From: Allantophomopsis cytisporea
Lineage: Eukaryota; Ascomycota; Leotiomycetes; Phacidiales; Phacidiaceae
Reading direction: 5' to 3'
NCBI GenBank assembly: GCA_024752435.1
Contig: CP103033.1
Span: 310,001 to 374,000, forward strand
Length of the DNA: 64,000 nucleotides
The notes beneath the pieces are model-generated. The model did no database searches. It was given only the letters and a program-made list of their open reading frames with translations, and had not been told where the DNA came from. How positions within the stretch are numbered: position 1 is the first letter of the stretch; the number at the start of each line of letters is the position of its first letter. The position numbers and the translations under genes are program-made. Shown here piece after piece: positions 35,587-47,327 of the stretch.

Positions 35587-38500
35587 CACAAAGAACCCTT
35601 CTTTCTACTCTCATGCAAGACGGACAATTGTTTAGTTGTGCAGTAGATTATCGAGCCAACAAGTTACAACCAAGGAAGTTGTCCACGAAAAGGCATACAA
35701 ATGAAAAACTTAGTACGATGAGGAGAGAAAGGTTGGGCGCCGTCCAGTAGTTGGGTAAGCTTGAGGCTGTAGCTCCCGATTTCCCTTCCTGAGATCCCAT
35801 TACTCCAAAGGAAATCTGCAGACCAACCAGACGGCTCGGGAGAATCGTCTTAGCTTGTGGCCAGTAGTCGAGTATTTATTGTGAAGTTATGAGTAAGTGC
35901 TTACAAGTGCCTGGTCTTTCGAACAATCACACAACAATATGGTGCTTGATGGAAAGGGACAATTTCGGGAGCAGGATATTACTATTAGATGGTGGCGGAA
36001 GAACATTGTTCTCCATACCCTTGAGTTTGCGCGGTGCGGAAGTTCGCGCCCTTCTACGCCGCCTCATGAGGCTTTTGCCCCAGATACGCTCAGTATTATG
36101 TACATCTTTCCTACGGCCTCTAAGGTGCCAGAACAGCCACTCCATTAGACACTGGATACTATTATCGTATTCGCTCTAGGACTCAGGTACCTCCGGTCAG
36201 ATTACTCCACCACGCGAGCAAAACGTGCAAATGTCCGAAGAGAATGAAAAAAAGAAGACGATTCGGACTGATCTCCTGATTCTATCCTAGGTCAACTCTC
36301 TTTCCTCAGTCTATGTTGTCCTATTCATAACGAAAGACTCAGTAATCACATTCCATGTTCCCAAGAACTATAGAATATACTTTCTCGCTTTCGCTACACT
36401 TCCGCAGCGATAAAAACCCTCGATATGGTTACAGCAGCAAATACCGTCATAAGCCGTACAATCTCCATTGGACAAACAGTCTGCGTACGCAGGCAGTTCT
36501 GTCATCACCCTTGCCCGCGGTGTCCTGGAAGCATTTATACTTTACAGAGTGTTTCGAAAGCTTCTGAAGCTTCGAAAAAGCCGTAAGCCGTCCCATGACA
36601 CACGCCGTATGGTCCTGGCGGTATGAATGACAGAGGCTTATCGGCCGATGGTGATGCATTTCCCTTCCACGGTCGCATTTCACTCCTCTCTCTCTCTGGC
36701 TATGGTATGCTCAAGTCGTTGTCGTTGCATGATAACAGGCCGTCCCATTATCGATAGGAGCTCGCCGCTGTGAGGCTCAACAGTGCCGCCTATGCCGACG
36801 GCGGGATAGACTGCACAATGACATGACATGGCGGCACAAACGAACTTGCAGGTAATTGAAATTCCCGTGACGTGAGCGAAATCCCATCTGCAAGCTCAAA
36901 CATATGTGGGTCTCATCCTTCTCGTCGTCGTCGCCAACGTTGGTCATCGCGCATACGACGTCGTCGCTCCAAGCTTCCGAGTAATGTAAGCTTAGCTGGA
37001 GATCTCGTGCGGCGGGCTCAGCGCAACGAGAGCATCTTTGCGTCAGCGTGCCTCCGTCGTAGTCTGTGATGCGAGCGCTCCAGGCATCATCTTGGGAGAG
37101 AGCTGACAATGCGATGTAAGTGTGAAGCACGTGTACATATGTGTTCCCTTTTCATTTGGTCGTGAAGCCAAGTTGTGCACTGTTCAGATCGCCGGCGTGC
37201 AGGGGTCTGCCATGAAGCATTTGCAGGCAAATCCTGAGTAATTTTTTCGGCATCTGGGATTTTTTTCCTTTGAAAATACCTGTTTACCTACGTATCTACC
37301 TTGTGCTCATTCTCTATCCTATGTCTCGTGACATACTTAAATATTTATGTATATACATATTGTATTTCTTGTTTATATAACCCATAATCTCGATTGGCAC
37401 AATCACCCTACCTATCAACTTACCGTGAACTACATGTCACATGCTTCTTACATTCCCAGCCTGAGGTGAGCTCGCTCTTCTATCTACTGTTCTCGCCCAG
37501 CCATTTCGAGACTTCCGACTAAAATCGAAATCATAAAAAATTGGCGATATTGTCCCAAATATCGACCTGACTATGTAATGATGACTGTATCTTGATGGGG
37601 AAATCTCAACCGGCACACACATACGAATTATGCGTTGTATGCACAGAATCTCCGAGTTTGCGTTTCACGTCCATTTAAGCATGACTGTACGTCCATTATG
37701 GATGGCGGCCATTGGCGAGAAATGCTTGTCTCGTTGCCAACCACATTCGCGATGGACAGGGGGCCTTTGTACCTGCAGAATAGAGTAGGATTTACGACGC
37801 ATGCGCGAGAAGGTTGCCACGTTGTGCACGCTGTTTATCGCAGTGGAATGTTTCGTTGAGGCGGTGCGCGTCCGGTGATTTGGGGGAGAATATGCTGGCT
37901 GTCCGCTTTATCGCGAGGAGGGCGGGCTGGCTGCTGCTTAATCTCATTGAATGACGATGACCTTATCTACAGCTCTATGTCTGGGTTGTTGAGGTTTTAC
38001 TGGTTATATTGCTATGGTATACTCAATTCCGTTGATGGCTGCGTGATGAGCGTGGCCTTCTTAATGGTGGCGTAAGTGATTGATACTCTTGAGGCATGTG
38101 AGATGTAGACATATCCGTTGGAGGAGGATATTTCGCATAACTTCCCAGATTCTCAATGCTTGAGCGTTAATACCCTCTGGTTGAATTATCGCATCCTTCG
38201 TGGAAACTCACTGGTCTAATAAGTATACTCCTCGAAGGTATGTATGAATATCGAGCAGTATTAAGAGCAAATGATCAGATAAGATGCGGGGTCATTCTCG
38301 AATAGCATCAAAGCAACCACCATCTCAACAATGCGGTCCAATCACCGCCAATCTCTCCTTATGCATCGAATGCAACACATTGAACTGTTTCCATTTCAAG
38401 CATGTGACACAAAGCATAAAATACATGCGGGTAATATTAAAACCAAGAGATGTACATGTCGTCTTCATTGTGCTATAATACCAATAACATGCTCATTCTT

Positions 38501-38927
38501 TATCAGACGTCTGATTTTGACGCTTGAAAATCATGGTTTGAACGTAAACTATAGATCATACATCCTTTCTGTACAAGACTTCCAAGCCTCATTTTTTTCT
38601 TCTTTTCGGTTTTGCCAGCAAGTAGAAGTAATCGCGCACCTGCGCCTCTATTATGAATTGAGTTGAAGATATGCTGAAAGGGGTTTGATGTCGTAATGTC
38701 GTGTAAGTTTAGGCAGGAAAATTCGGAAAGAACGGAAGAACGGAATACAACGAGATGATTGGCGACTATGAGATTGAGTCGAAGACCTGTTCGAGCATAT
38801 GGACGTGTGAAAAAGAAGACTGGAATCGAAGACCAAGTTGGATATCCTGACACAGTTGAGAATACGATTGAAGGAGAGCTGTGACAAAAGCCAAATGCTG
38901 TCATATGTAAACCAGTACAACAGCTAT

Positions 38928-39466
38928 TTATTTATCGAATTCGCCATCAGCTGAACCAACTGCAGTCTCACAAAGCGTTCCGTCGCCCAACGGAAAAGGG
39001 AAGGATTCCGGGTAGCAGTCGAGATTCAGCTTGATAGAACCGTTCAAGGTTTTGGAGTAAGCCTCGTTGCTATGCGGCATCAGTACATATCTTTTGGCAA
39101 ATCACGCCGGAACAAGGCTGGTTAGACTTACGCAACAGTCCCAACACTACACACGACCTTCTCACGAATTGACAGTGTTGTCCCATCATAGCTGTAGTGC
39201 ACAGGTGCGTTATCGCACTTGGCCCACGAGGTGAAGTCTGTGGACGACTTGCGATCGCACGATGTCGACACATTGGTTGCGGTGTCTGAGAATCGGAAAA
39301 GCAGCGTGGCATTGCTTATTGTATTATCGGAATCTGGACTAAAGTGTTGAAAGTCTTCGATCTCGAAAGTTGTTGGCTCTGCACAGCTGCGCGGGGTGAG
39401 GGGGACGGTCAAGGCGGCGGGGAGGAGGGCCAGGAAAAAGAGCTGAGACAACATTTTGGAATACAT
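38928..39466 (-). CDS. Small secreted cysteine-containing protein (effector-like)
   Basis: No family recognised with certainty. Exons 39132-39466 and 38928-39069, intron 39070-39131 (gtaagt...catag), give 158 residues. Residues 1 to about 21 are a signal peptide (LFFLALLPAALT core; a second ATG at 39454 would give MLSQLFF). The mature part carries six cysteines (SCAEP, STSCDR, AKCDN, VVCSV, LDCYP, TLCET), enough for three disulfides, and two NxT/NxS glycosylation-like sites near the middle (SNAT, TNVS). It is Ser/Thr/Asp-rich and ends EFDK. Such proteins are typical of fungal secretomes, some being effectors or surface proteins. It is the first gene after the long desert. The gene is supported by signal peptide, splice signals and phase. 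Confidence 0.8.
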
Positions 39467-41147
39467 GTTTTGTTTGGATTGAAGGAAGAGACGAACCGGA
39501 GTTCGGACGGGTATCTATAAGGGAAGGAAATATATGTTGTGGTTCTTGACTTTTTGTTGACTGGGATAATGAACGTGATAATGAGACAATGTTTCTTATG
39601 GAAGAATATGGTCTGACGGGATAGATAAAGGCTCAGTTTATACGTAAATCCCAAATGGAAACGAAAGGCTTCGATGCAACATCAGAGCAGACGGATTGAC
39701 TTATGTGATGTAGATATAGAGACGACGGATGGACTCAAGTCGACCACCTACCGGTATGAGATCCACATATTGGAGGACGGCAAGCAGGGTTTTCCCCGCC
39801 ACAGGGATCTCTTGTTAAAAGACGATGACCTTCCTGACGCAGTCAAGATCGAAGCCAGATGCCCGATATTTGCTGTATGTCTGTTTGCGGTCTACGGCAC
39901 TTTGATGATACGACCATACTGCGCTGTATCCATTCGTTACTTTGCTCAGTGTCTAGATGGCCGTATTCATCGAGAACTGAAATAGATGCTGCTGCATGGC
40001 TCGCACGGTCTTCTAGGCAACATTACCGATGCATTTGATTTTGCTTGCCAAGGAGGCAATGAACTGGTGCGAGGGCGATCATCTGCTGTGGGCAGTGCAA
40101 TGCATCTCGTATTGTGCTCAATGGACAGACGTCAAGTTTTCCATCCTTGGTCTCTTGTCAGAGTGGATACAACAGTCACTGTGCGGCGTTGAGAGTCGTC
40201 CCTTGCGTAGGTAAAAGGGCTTGCATATGACGATCACTCTGCAATCCTTCGGAGAATGAAGGATCGAGAAGCGTGTTGATGGTATGATTCGCATGTACGA
40301 TTGCTGTACTGATGTGCGTTCCTGGAATTTTTGATGCAAATATTACCTTGCGTGGCTGAATCTTCGAAATTTATTCACCGTTTGGACACCTTGGTGGGGG
40401 CGCATTCTAGATGCTCCAGGATCATATCGTATTGGTGCCTCTTGTGTGACAGCGACTTGCTGTAAGCCTGAATTTAAGGCTAAAATCGCATAGGTGCATG
40501 CAATATGTATGTAGGTATGCGAGGATATGTGATAATTTATTTCTATTAATATTAATATTGAAAATATTGGAGTCGAGGGATGAAAGATATCGGTTGTCAT
40601 TAATTTCTATGATACGTTACCAACTCATACGTTGTTGTGTAATGTTAACTGAGTGAGGATACGACGTTGAGAGTCTCGTCGACAAAAGCATGCCACTAAA
40701 GTCGGTCAGACACTCGGAGAATAAATAATTGGCCACAATTGCATGAGGACCTTCGTAAAATACATGCGTTGTCGGTGGCAAGACAGCAACATATGAAGTA
40801 CCTATGTATGTAGTACATATGTATGCGGAGAAAATTCTCATGTACTTCATGTATGTAGAGTATATCCTTTCTAGGAACATACAGCATACAGTAGAACGCA
40901 TAAACTGGCAGATTGTGTCTGCAGCAGCTAGCTGAGTAACATCAAATCAATAACGAAGTATCTCATATGATTCGTTCGACAAGAATGAGAGTAGAACGGG
41001 GTAGAATGTTTTCTGGTTACATGAGTGCTAGCTTATGCAATTCATGTGAGCTCACAATATATTCTCTCCATCATACGATTCATCCTTCGATATTTCCAAG
41101 GGTGGAAACAATCACCACCACAAAATATCTCACAAACCCAACAATGA
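39467..41147. other. Intergenic, no gene seen
   Basis: 1.7 kb. The left part is the promoter of the secreted protein. ORFs at 39674-39985 and 39986-40192 (plus) are adjacent but show no motif. The right half is AT-rich with tacatatgtatg-type runs. Confidence 0.4.
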
Positions 41148-41639
41148 CTAAACCTCAACGTCAGGTGGGAAAGTAGCAAATTGTGCCATGATCATCCGCT
41201 GCTCATCAACTTCCAACTTTCTCCCTGCCCTCGTAACATTGCTCAGAATCCTCAGGTAATCGACATAATAAGCCGGTGTGAACGAATTATACATCTCGGC
41301 CTCCTCGTCCCATGGATTGGAGAATGTATGAATAGATTTCGGCGGCACGACAACATAGTCGCCCGTCTTCGTATCGTGATCGACAGCATTATTTGCTGAT
41401 GTGATCACACTGAAGCGCACACGGCCTCGTGTCACCAGAAAGGTTTCATCGTGCATACGGTGCCAATGTTGAGGAGGGCCAGCAGTCTGTGCTGGAACAA
41501 TGATAGAAACTGCACCAATACGGTTGTCTGTATTACAACCGTCTTCGAGAACGCGAATTGTGAGGGGACCGACTTTAAAGACTTCTACTTCTTTGTCGTC
41601 GATGGAGACGAGGGCGACGTCTGTCATTTTGTTTGCCAT
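41148..41639 (-). CDS. Single-domain cupin protein (RmlC-like metal-binding cupin)
   Basis: Intronless, 163 residues. Cupin motif 1 is intact, GPPQHWHRMHDETFLVTRG (residues 54-72), with H58, H60 and E65 as metal ligands. Motif 2 is GDYVVVPPKSIHTFSN, with H104 as fourth ligand. Relatives include dioxygenase- and isomerase-like enzymes and storage-like small cupins; the reaction cannot be told. The N-terminus MANKMTDVALVSIDDKEVEV has no signal peptide, so it is probably cytosolic. The start is the first ATG of the frame. A carboxymuconolactone-decarboxylase-like gene lies 2.2 kb upstream on the same strand. Confidence in the cupin fold is high; confidence in function is low. Confidence 0.88.
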   Translation of the reverse strand: MANKMTDVALVSIDDKEVEVFKVGPLTIRVLEDGCNTDNRIGAVSIIVPAQTAGPPQHWHRMHDETFLVTRGRVRFSVITSANNAVDHDTKTGDYVVVPPKSIHTFSNPWDEEAEMYNSFTPAYYVDYLRILSNVTRAGRKLEVDEQRMIMAQFATFPPDVEV

Positions 41640-43835
41640 GGCAGGTACTTCTCCTGGCTGATTACTCGAAATATGTCCGTTTTCTCAAAGTTATTTGTAG
41701 TTGTAATGTCCGAATCTCAAGTATTCTTTTGCAAGAGGCGGCTGGATAATATTCGAATTAAATATCATTTGTCTGACGTCGGAGACTTGTAAGCCGGAGA
41801 CTTACTATGACATCCATCCCACATACCGGAGAAGGCAGGCTGCACGGTTCTGTAAAACCCTCACTAGATGCACCTCATGAGTTGGATGTAACGGAGAATT
41901 AGCATATGTCGATAGCGCCTCTTCAACCATTCATCTATCTCTGATGTCCATCTAAGCTTTTAAGAAGCTTCCCCGCTCGGGTAGATCAGCGGCTAATTGC
42001 AAACTCCATGGAATGGTGGGCTGGGACTGGGAGGTGCGAGACTCTGAATGTAATACAACTGCTAGCCATTTATGTCGTGCTGATGATTTCTTATGATAGA
42101 TCTCATCAATATTGCTGTTCTGGGGCTTTTTCTTGGTAATTTGTAGCGAATATTCATGAATATCAATAGGACACGTTGATTTGGATCCGAAATACGGGTA
42201 GAAAATGCTGGAGTCGAAAAATGCGAATGCCAAAAACTAGAACACACTAAATATGGATCGAACTGGCAAAAGCTCAATTGATGGAAATGATGGAATCCCA
42301 TGTTACGTTGCAGAAAACTCTTTGAATTTTGCTTTGCCGTTTTCGGCGCTATGTTTTTGATAACATATTCCAATTCTAGGAGGCGATTTGATTATTGCTC
42401 CTGTCAACTTTGGGAAGAGGAGAATATCGGACTTATTTGAATGCGTAAGGGTATTCATTACAAATATGAAAATCGAGTGTGCTAGGTGAATGTCAAAGTA
42501 TAGCTACCTTAACTGGGCAAATTGTATTTCATATATATATATATTGTATACTTTCTCATTATTGATACTTGTATTTGCACAACAGCCCTTGGAAGGTTGA
42601 TCCTTTAAGTCATGTCTGAATATTTAGATCTCTTTAGCTAATCTATCATTGGTACATCGTTGTTTGGATAATCGTGACTGTGTTAAATCTATCATCAAAA
42701 TCTCAGTGACTTCTATCTTAAGACGACTATGTTCGTTATGAATTTGATAATGGTAGTGGATGTCTTGTAAATGACGAAAGTACTATAGTCTAGACTGTAT
42801 TTCTAACTTTTGACGAAAATGACCATCGACGTTTGTATTAAGTGTGTCCAGATGCTTGCCAAACGGAAATGGGCCGAGACCACTGCTCTATAGACTTTCC
42901 GTGGTTGTTGTACCGTCTGTTGGTTAGATAGTAGATACTTCCAAACCGAACATAGTTCTCCATAAGTGATGCGGTACATAACTATGATCAAGTGAACCTA
43001 CCATTCCTGCCACAGCTCAATTTGCTACTAAAAAATATCATTATACGATCAGCAAAAATTCTGGACATATATCCTGTTTGAAAAGGATTGACAAGGACAA
43101 TCTGATCTTATCGCATCTCATTTATCTTTAGGCTATGTAGAGACTTCCTGATATACTTTAATATAATAGTGACGATATAATGGCATGTCATAATATCTGT
43201 GGCTTTCGCAAGAGCGAATAGACTGGCCTCATCCTTAATTTTAAGGAAGCTACAATAGGAGCTCATATCTAATATACACTTACGAAGCTTGATGGCATCA
43301 GCTTCAGATTTTTCTCCTACAGTGTTGCATCGATGCCTTTCAGATGTGGAGGATAGTGAGGAGAGCAACAATGATGAAAGGCAAGCAATGATGTCAACGA
43401 TGGCAAGGATTTCTTCCCGTGTATCCCATGGTTTGACATGATACTCGGCAAAACCGCCAATGTTGATATATCGAGGAATCCTTCTCTTATTAATCTGAAT
43501 ATGGAGTTTTTAATCCATAGAAACTGAAATCAATGAGCTGCCAATCTTTCATGTCCTGTTAGAACAAGATACATCTCGTCATTTCCTTGATATTTTGAAG
43601 TTTCTCACAAGCTATAGTACATGATAAAAACGGCGATAATGATGAGAACAGTATTCTGTAAAGTATGGACGGAAACCAGCACCATGTCCAGCGTAGGAAC
43701 CGAGCATGCTATTGTCATCACAACTTCTTCAGCTTTTGGAGTCCTACAATCCCACAAGTATAGAGCATTTATAGGTAGAAGATCCTCTATTATAATAAAT
43801 GAGCAAATGGACTGCGGTGTTACTCTCCTTATCTC
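41640..43835. other. AT-rich intergenic region with gene relic
   Basis: 2.2 kb, AT-rich, with an (AT)7 run at 42531-42544. The only protein-like content is the minus-strand fragment at 43108-43497 (separate entry). Many stops in all frames around it are compatible with decay of an older gene; RIP-type mutation is possible but not testable by eye. Confidence 0.4.
43108..43497 (-). pseudogene. Possible 3' relic of an unidentified gene
   Basis: An open frame of about 129 codons without an ATG at its head reads QINKRRIPRYINIGGFAEYH, then VKPWDTREEILAIVDIIA, then a Ser/Leu stretch and ATDIMTCHYIVTIILKYIRK before TAA. The first part looks like conserved protein. It begins at a possible acceptor (tattcag), but no upstream exon with a start can be joined. 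I do not recognise the family. It may be a truncated remnant or the last exon of a gene whose 5' part is degraded. Confidence 0.3.
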
Positions 43836-44559
43836 CTATTTCAGAAACTCTCCCTTCTCCCTAGCCTCGTCCACCACCTTTCCAACGGCCCTAAAAGCCT
43901 CCATACCAGCTGGGAATCCACAATACGCCCTGCACTTATCAGCATTGCCCACCCATCTGCACCCTTCTTCCCCTCTCTTTCAGAATAAAGCAGAGAGCTA
44001 GAAAACTTACGTAGCCTGCAGCAAAACCTCCTTGATCTCAACCTCGCTACATCCATTCCTAATCGCACCTCGCGCATGCGTTGCCAACTCCGTCCACTTG
44101 CCCAGCGCAGTCAACATACCCAAGTTCAACAGACTGCGCGTTCTCAGCTCCAGGCCGGGACGCGTCCAAATTGTACCCCAGGCTGCTTCCTATGAGATGT
44201 CAGCCCATCCAGTCGTCGACTTATTTCCATCTCCCTATCTCCTCTTCGTCTCTGGAAGCCCTTAATCGTGAGTCCGATTTAGTGCAACACATCAGAAAAA
44301 CGAAGGACCCTAGGTTTGAGACAGAGTATAAGCAGTAAAATGAGAGAGATGAGAAGAGAAGTCGTACGGTAGCGTAATGCTGCAACGCCATACTAAACCC
44401 CGCGCCCTGCTGTGCATTTTCTAAGCTGCGTGCTACATAGTCCTCGCCGACGACTGCCTTGCGCATGCGGATGCCCTCCTCGTATAGAACGCGGTGGGCG
44501 GCGGCGATCTCGGCCTGGCGTTCTGGTGCTGGTGCTTGGTTAGAGGTGGAAGAGGACAT
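43836..44559 (-). CDS. Carboxymuconolactone decarboxylase-like protein (AhpD/CMD fold)
   Basis: Exons 44368-44559, 44011-44189 and 43836-43929 give 154 residues. The segment AAWGTIWTRPGLELRTRSLL, followed by NLGMLTALGKWTELATHARGA and EVEIKEVLLQATAYCGFPAG, is the signature of the CMD domain. Members decarboxylate gamma-carboxymuconolactone in protocatechuate degradation or act as AhpD-like reductases. Here there is one cysteine (AYCGFP) and no CxxC, so a redox role is less likely. Length is normal for the single-domain family. Intron 1 (44190-44367) is long (178 nt) and has a weaker donor (gtacga); intron 2 (43930-44010) is ordinary. The N-terminus is Ser/Ala/Pro-rich with no targeting signal. 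Confidence 0.87.
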
Positions 44560-46008
44560 TTTGGCGAATTGGGTGGAGTGTGTTTGGGTTCTGATAATAT
44601 GAGGTTATCACTTTATAAGTTTGTGGCGTAGATGACGTGTTGAATGGATGAGTGGGCCAAGCACTGAACTGAAGTGAAATGAACTTGGAGAGGTAAGTTG
44701 AGGTTGATGATATGAGAGAGGCGGAATGTGTTTACATTGCGTAATGTTGATTGTAGTGTAGCCAGGCAGAGCAGATCTGCAAATGTTATTTATATCGCAC
44801 ACTATCTCAACTAAACGCAAAGAACACCGGCAGACAGATGTTTCTTGAGCGGTATCCTTTCGCAAAAACCGTATTCATGAATCACGTTCAATTCTATCAC
44901 TAAAGATACGGTAAAGCCCCTGGCCCCTCCCTCAAAAAAACCTCATCAATACACTCCATCCATATTTATCCTTCACCGCACCCCCAAAAGATCTCGTAAC
45001 AGTCATGTCCTACCTCATTCACACGAATTAACATTAAACGCGCAGATTCTCACTTTATTCTACTCACCTATCACCTCTCCAGAATATCTGCAAAGCAAAA
45101 CCAATCCCGTACGATTCCAATCCCGAATAGAACATCCCCGAAATCAAGATTCCACATCCCTATCCCCGCATTTTCTGCTTCGCGAAATGCGGGGAAAGTG
45201 ATACGCAGTACGACACAACACCAGGCCAGGCCAGGCCAGGCCAGACTGATCTACAGTCCTATCATCACGCAGCATACGTATCGCCAACCGGCTGTGATAC
45301 TGTAACTCCAAGCCACTAAACACAATGGAGGAGGTTAGAAGCAAGAATCGAACAGCGTTTCAATGATCATATGCCTATGGAGGTAGAGGTGTATGTAGTA
45401 GGGTTGACTTCGTCAGAATGAAAATCGTCTCCTTCCTTGTTATAAATAGCTTGATGCTTCATACTGTACCGGAGGTGCTCTGCCATGTCTGGGGTATGCG
45501 TAGCCACCTGCCTTACCTTATTCCAACCTCAGCTGTCTATGAATATGAATACTTGTACTTGACCTCTATACTTCCGACCTTTATAATCCTTATCAGGTCC
45601 CCGTACATTACAAACTTGGTCCTCTGCTTTCTCACTTCCTAAAACTCACCTCCATCACATTTACGTATACTATTTGTTACCACACATCGATCACATGTCA
45701 CCAAGCACATCAAAGCATTGCATATCCAGTCCAAAATGATCCACACCGATTGTCCCCTTGGGATTCCAATCATATCAATTCGCAAACGCTAAAAGCAAGT
45801 ATATAGCACGCAAGCTCAAAATCCATAATAGACGATAAATCTCAGCCCAACCCTCACTTCCCTCCTCTGAACTTCCTCTCCGCCTCCCGATCTATTCCCC
45901 TCTCGATCTAGCCTAGCAAATCTAGCAAATAAATCTACTCTTACTTATCTTGTCTCATTCATCTCATCTATCCATCTAATCTCTTTAGTTCATTCCAAAG
46001 AAGGAAAT
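44560..46008. other. Intergenic, no gene seen
   Basis: 1.4 kb. The right half is C/T-rich on the plus strand next to the CCP1 3' end. The only repeat is the CCAGG run listed separately. Confidence 0.4.
45221..45244. repeat. 5-bp tandem repeat (CCAGG)n
   Basis: Four perfect CCAGG units plus CCAG. Confidence 0.85.
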
Positions 46009-47327
46009 CTAAGCGTTGGTTGGCTTGAAGGTCATGCGGGCTTGGTCGGTGGTCTGCTCGAAAGGAACACCGAGCTCGAAGAGCTTGAGGACAACGTTGC
46101 TGAAGTCCTTGAAGAAGAGAGACTCGTCATCAGCGTACTTCTGCACGTATGGCTTGAACTTCTTGTCGGCAACAAGTGCCATGTCGGTTGGAAGCATCAT
46201 GAGGGACTTGGTGGTCTTGTCCTCATACTGTTTCGATGTCAGCTTTGTTCATTCAACAGGAGAAGAAGTGGGCATTGTTGAGCATAGGATGATAATTTAA
46301 AGAAAATGGAATTCAAGTGTGGAATTACGAGGGGTCAAACATACCTGTTTTGGACCGTTCCACTTCTTCCAGTTCCACTTCTCGTTAAGAAGGAGCTTGT
46401 AGTACTCATTGGTAAGGACGGTAGGGGAGAAAGTCCATGGACCCTCGAATCCAGAGCGGTCGGTGTGGCAGCGACCGAGAGCGTGAGCACCGCTGAGCGC
46501 AACAATCTCCTGGTCGTTGAAGCCCATGCGACCGAAGATGCGGCGCAAGTGGTCCTGACCCTGGGAAGCGTCTGGGAGACGTCCATCAGGTGTGCAGGCG
46601 CCGATATCCTTGTCCTGGCGTCCTGGGCGGTATGGGATGATTGGGCCCTGCATCTCTTGGATGGCGGCGACACCTCCGAGAATCCAGAGATCAGAGTAGG
46701 TGATCCATGGGAACTTCTCTGTTTCAATTGATCAGCTTCTGCTTCTTTTCCCCCCATCTGCTACGTTTGTGTAGTGGACCTGATTTATTTGAACTTACGC
46801 TTGATTGGTTCCATGAAGTTTCTAGCAGCAACAAGACCTGCATTGGCACCGTGGTCACCCTCTGGAGCAAATCTCATGGTAGCACCGTTGGAACCTCCAG
46901 TGCCAGTCTCAGCATCGTAAGTTCCAGAGGCGTGCCATGCGAGTCTGACGAGGACAGGGCCGTAGCTTCCGTCATCGTAGTCATCCTTCTCCTCCAATTG
47001 CTTGGCAATCTCATTGTATACCTTCTGGTAGTCCTCGAAGGTTGGGGTGAAGACACCTGTGGTCTCGCTGGCCGAGCCCGAGAGGAGCGAGCCATTGCCG
47101 AGGTAGTAGTAGCCAGCACCACCAGCTGCAACGAGAGCAGCACCTCCCCAAAGCAGAGCCGAGGATCCTGAGGAAGAGGAACCGGAGGCGTAGCCGCGGC
47201 GAGATTGTTGGTTGAAAGTCTGGCGGGAGAGGATGAACTTGTTGTTACGTGTGGCGGTCTTGAAAGCTGAGGTTGCTGGGGAAGACTTGATGGCCGCGCG
47301 GGCGAAGGTACGAGCGGAGGAAGACAT
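46009..47327 (-). CDS. CCP1: Cytochrome c peroxidase, mitochondrial
   Basis: Haem peroxidase of the mitochondrial intermembrane space that reduces H2O2 with electrons from cytochrome c. Exons 46799-47327, 46345-46718 and 46009-46227 give 373 residues. The N-terminus is a bipartite presequence: Arg/Ser-rich (residues 1-45), then a hydrophobic glycine/alanine segment (about 56-77, LLWGGAALVAAGGAGYYYLG), as in yeast Ccp1. The distal-side motif VRLAWHASGTYD has R128, W131 and H132; the proximal ALSGAHALGRCH has H255, followed by FEGPWTFSP. Intron 1 splicing restores KQKFPWITYSDLW. Length is normal. A CCAAT box lies on the coding strand at 47385-47389, 58 bp before the start, compatible with HAP-complex control (inference). 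Confidence 0.96.

Larger units (their letters stand above)
22326..38927. other. Gene desert of about 16.6 kb
   Basis: No ORF here has a recognisable domain; the longest are about 140 codons and lack protein-like composition. The first 1.7 kb (to about 24.0 kb) is purine-rich on the plus strand, that is pyrimidine-rich on the minus strand, as expected for the promoter and long leader of the Msn2-like gene. Stress-element cores occur at about 23556-23560 (agggg), 24060, 24104 and 24434. Pyrimidine-rich plus-strand segments at about 25.68-25.80 and 30.28-30.37 kb, and a gtaagt donor after a short ORF at 26314-26346, could mark non-coding transcripts. Microsatellites and short palindromes are frequent and listed separately. 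Confidence 0.55.

Noticed and set aside
46306..46731. 141-codon ORF antisense to CCP1
   Set aside because: It is the shadow of a highly codon-biased real gene on the other strand.
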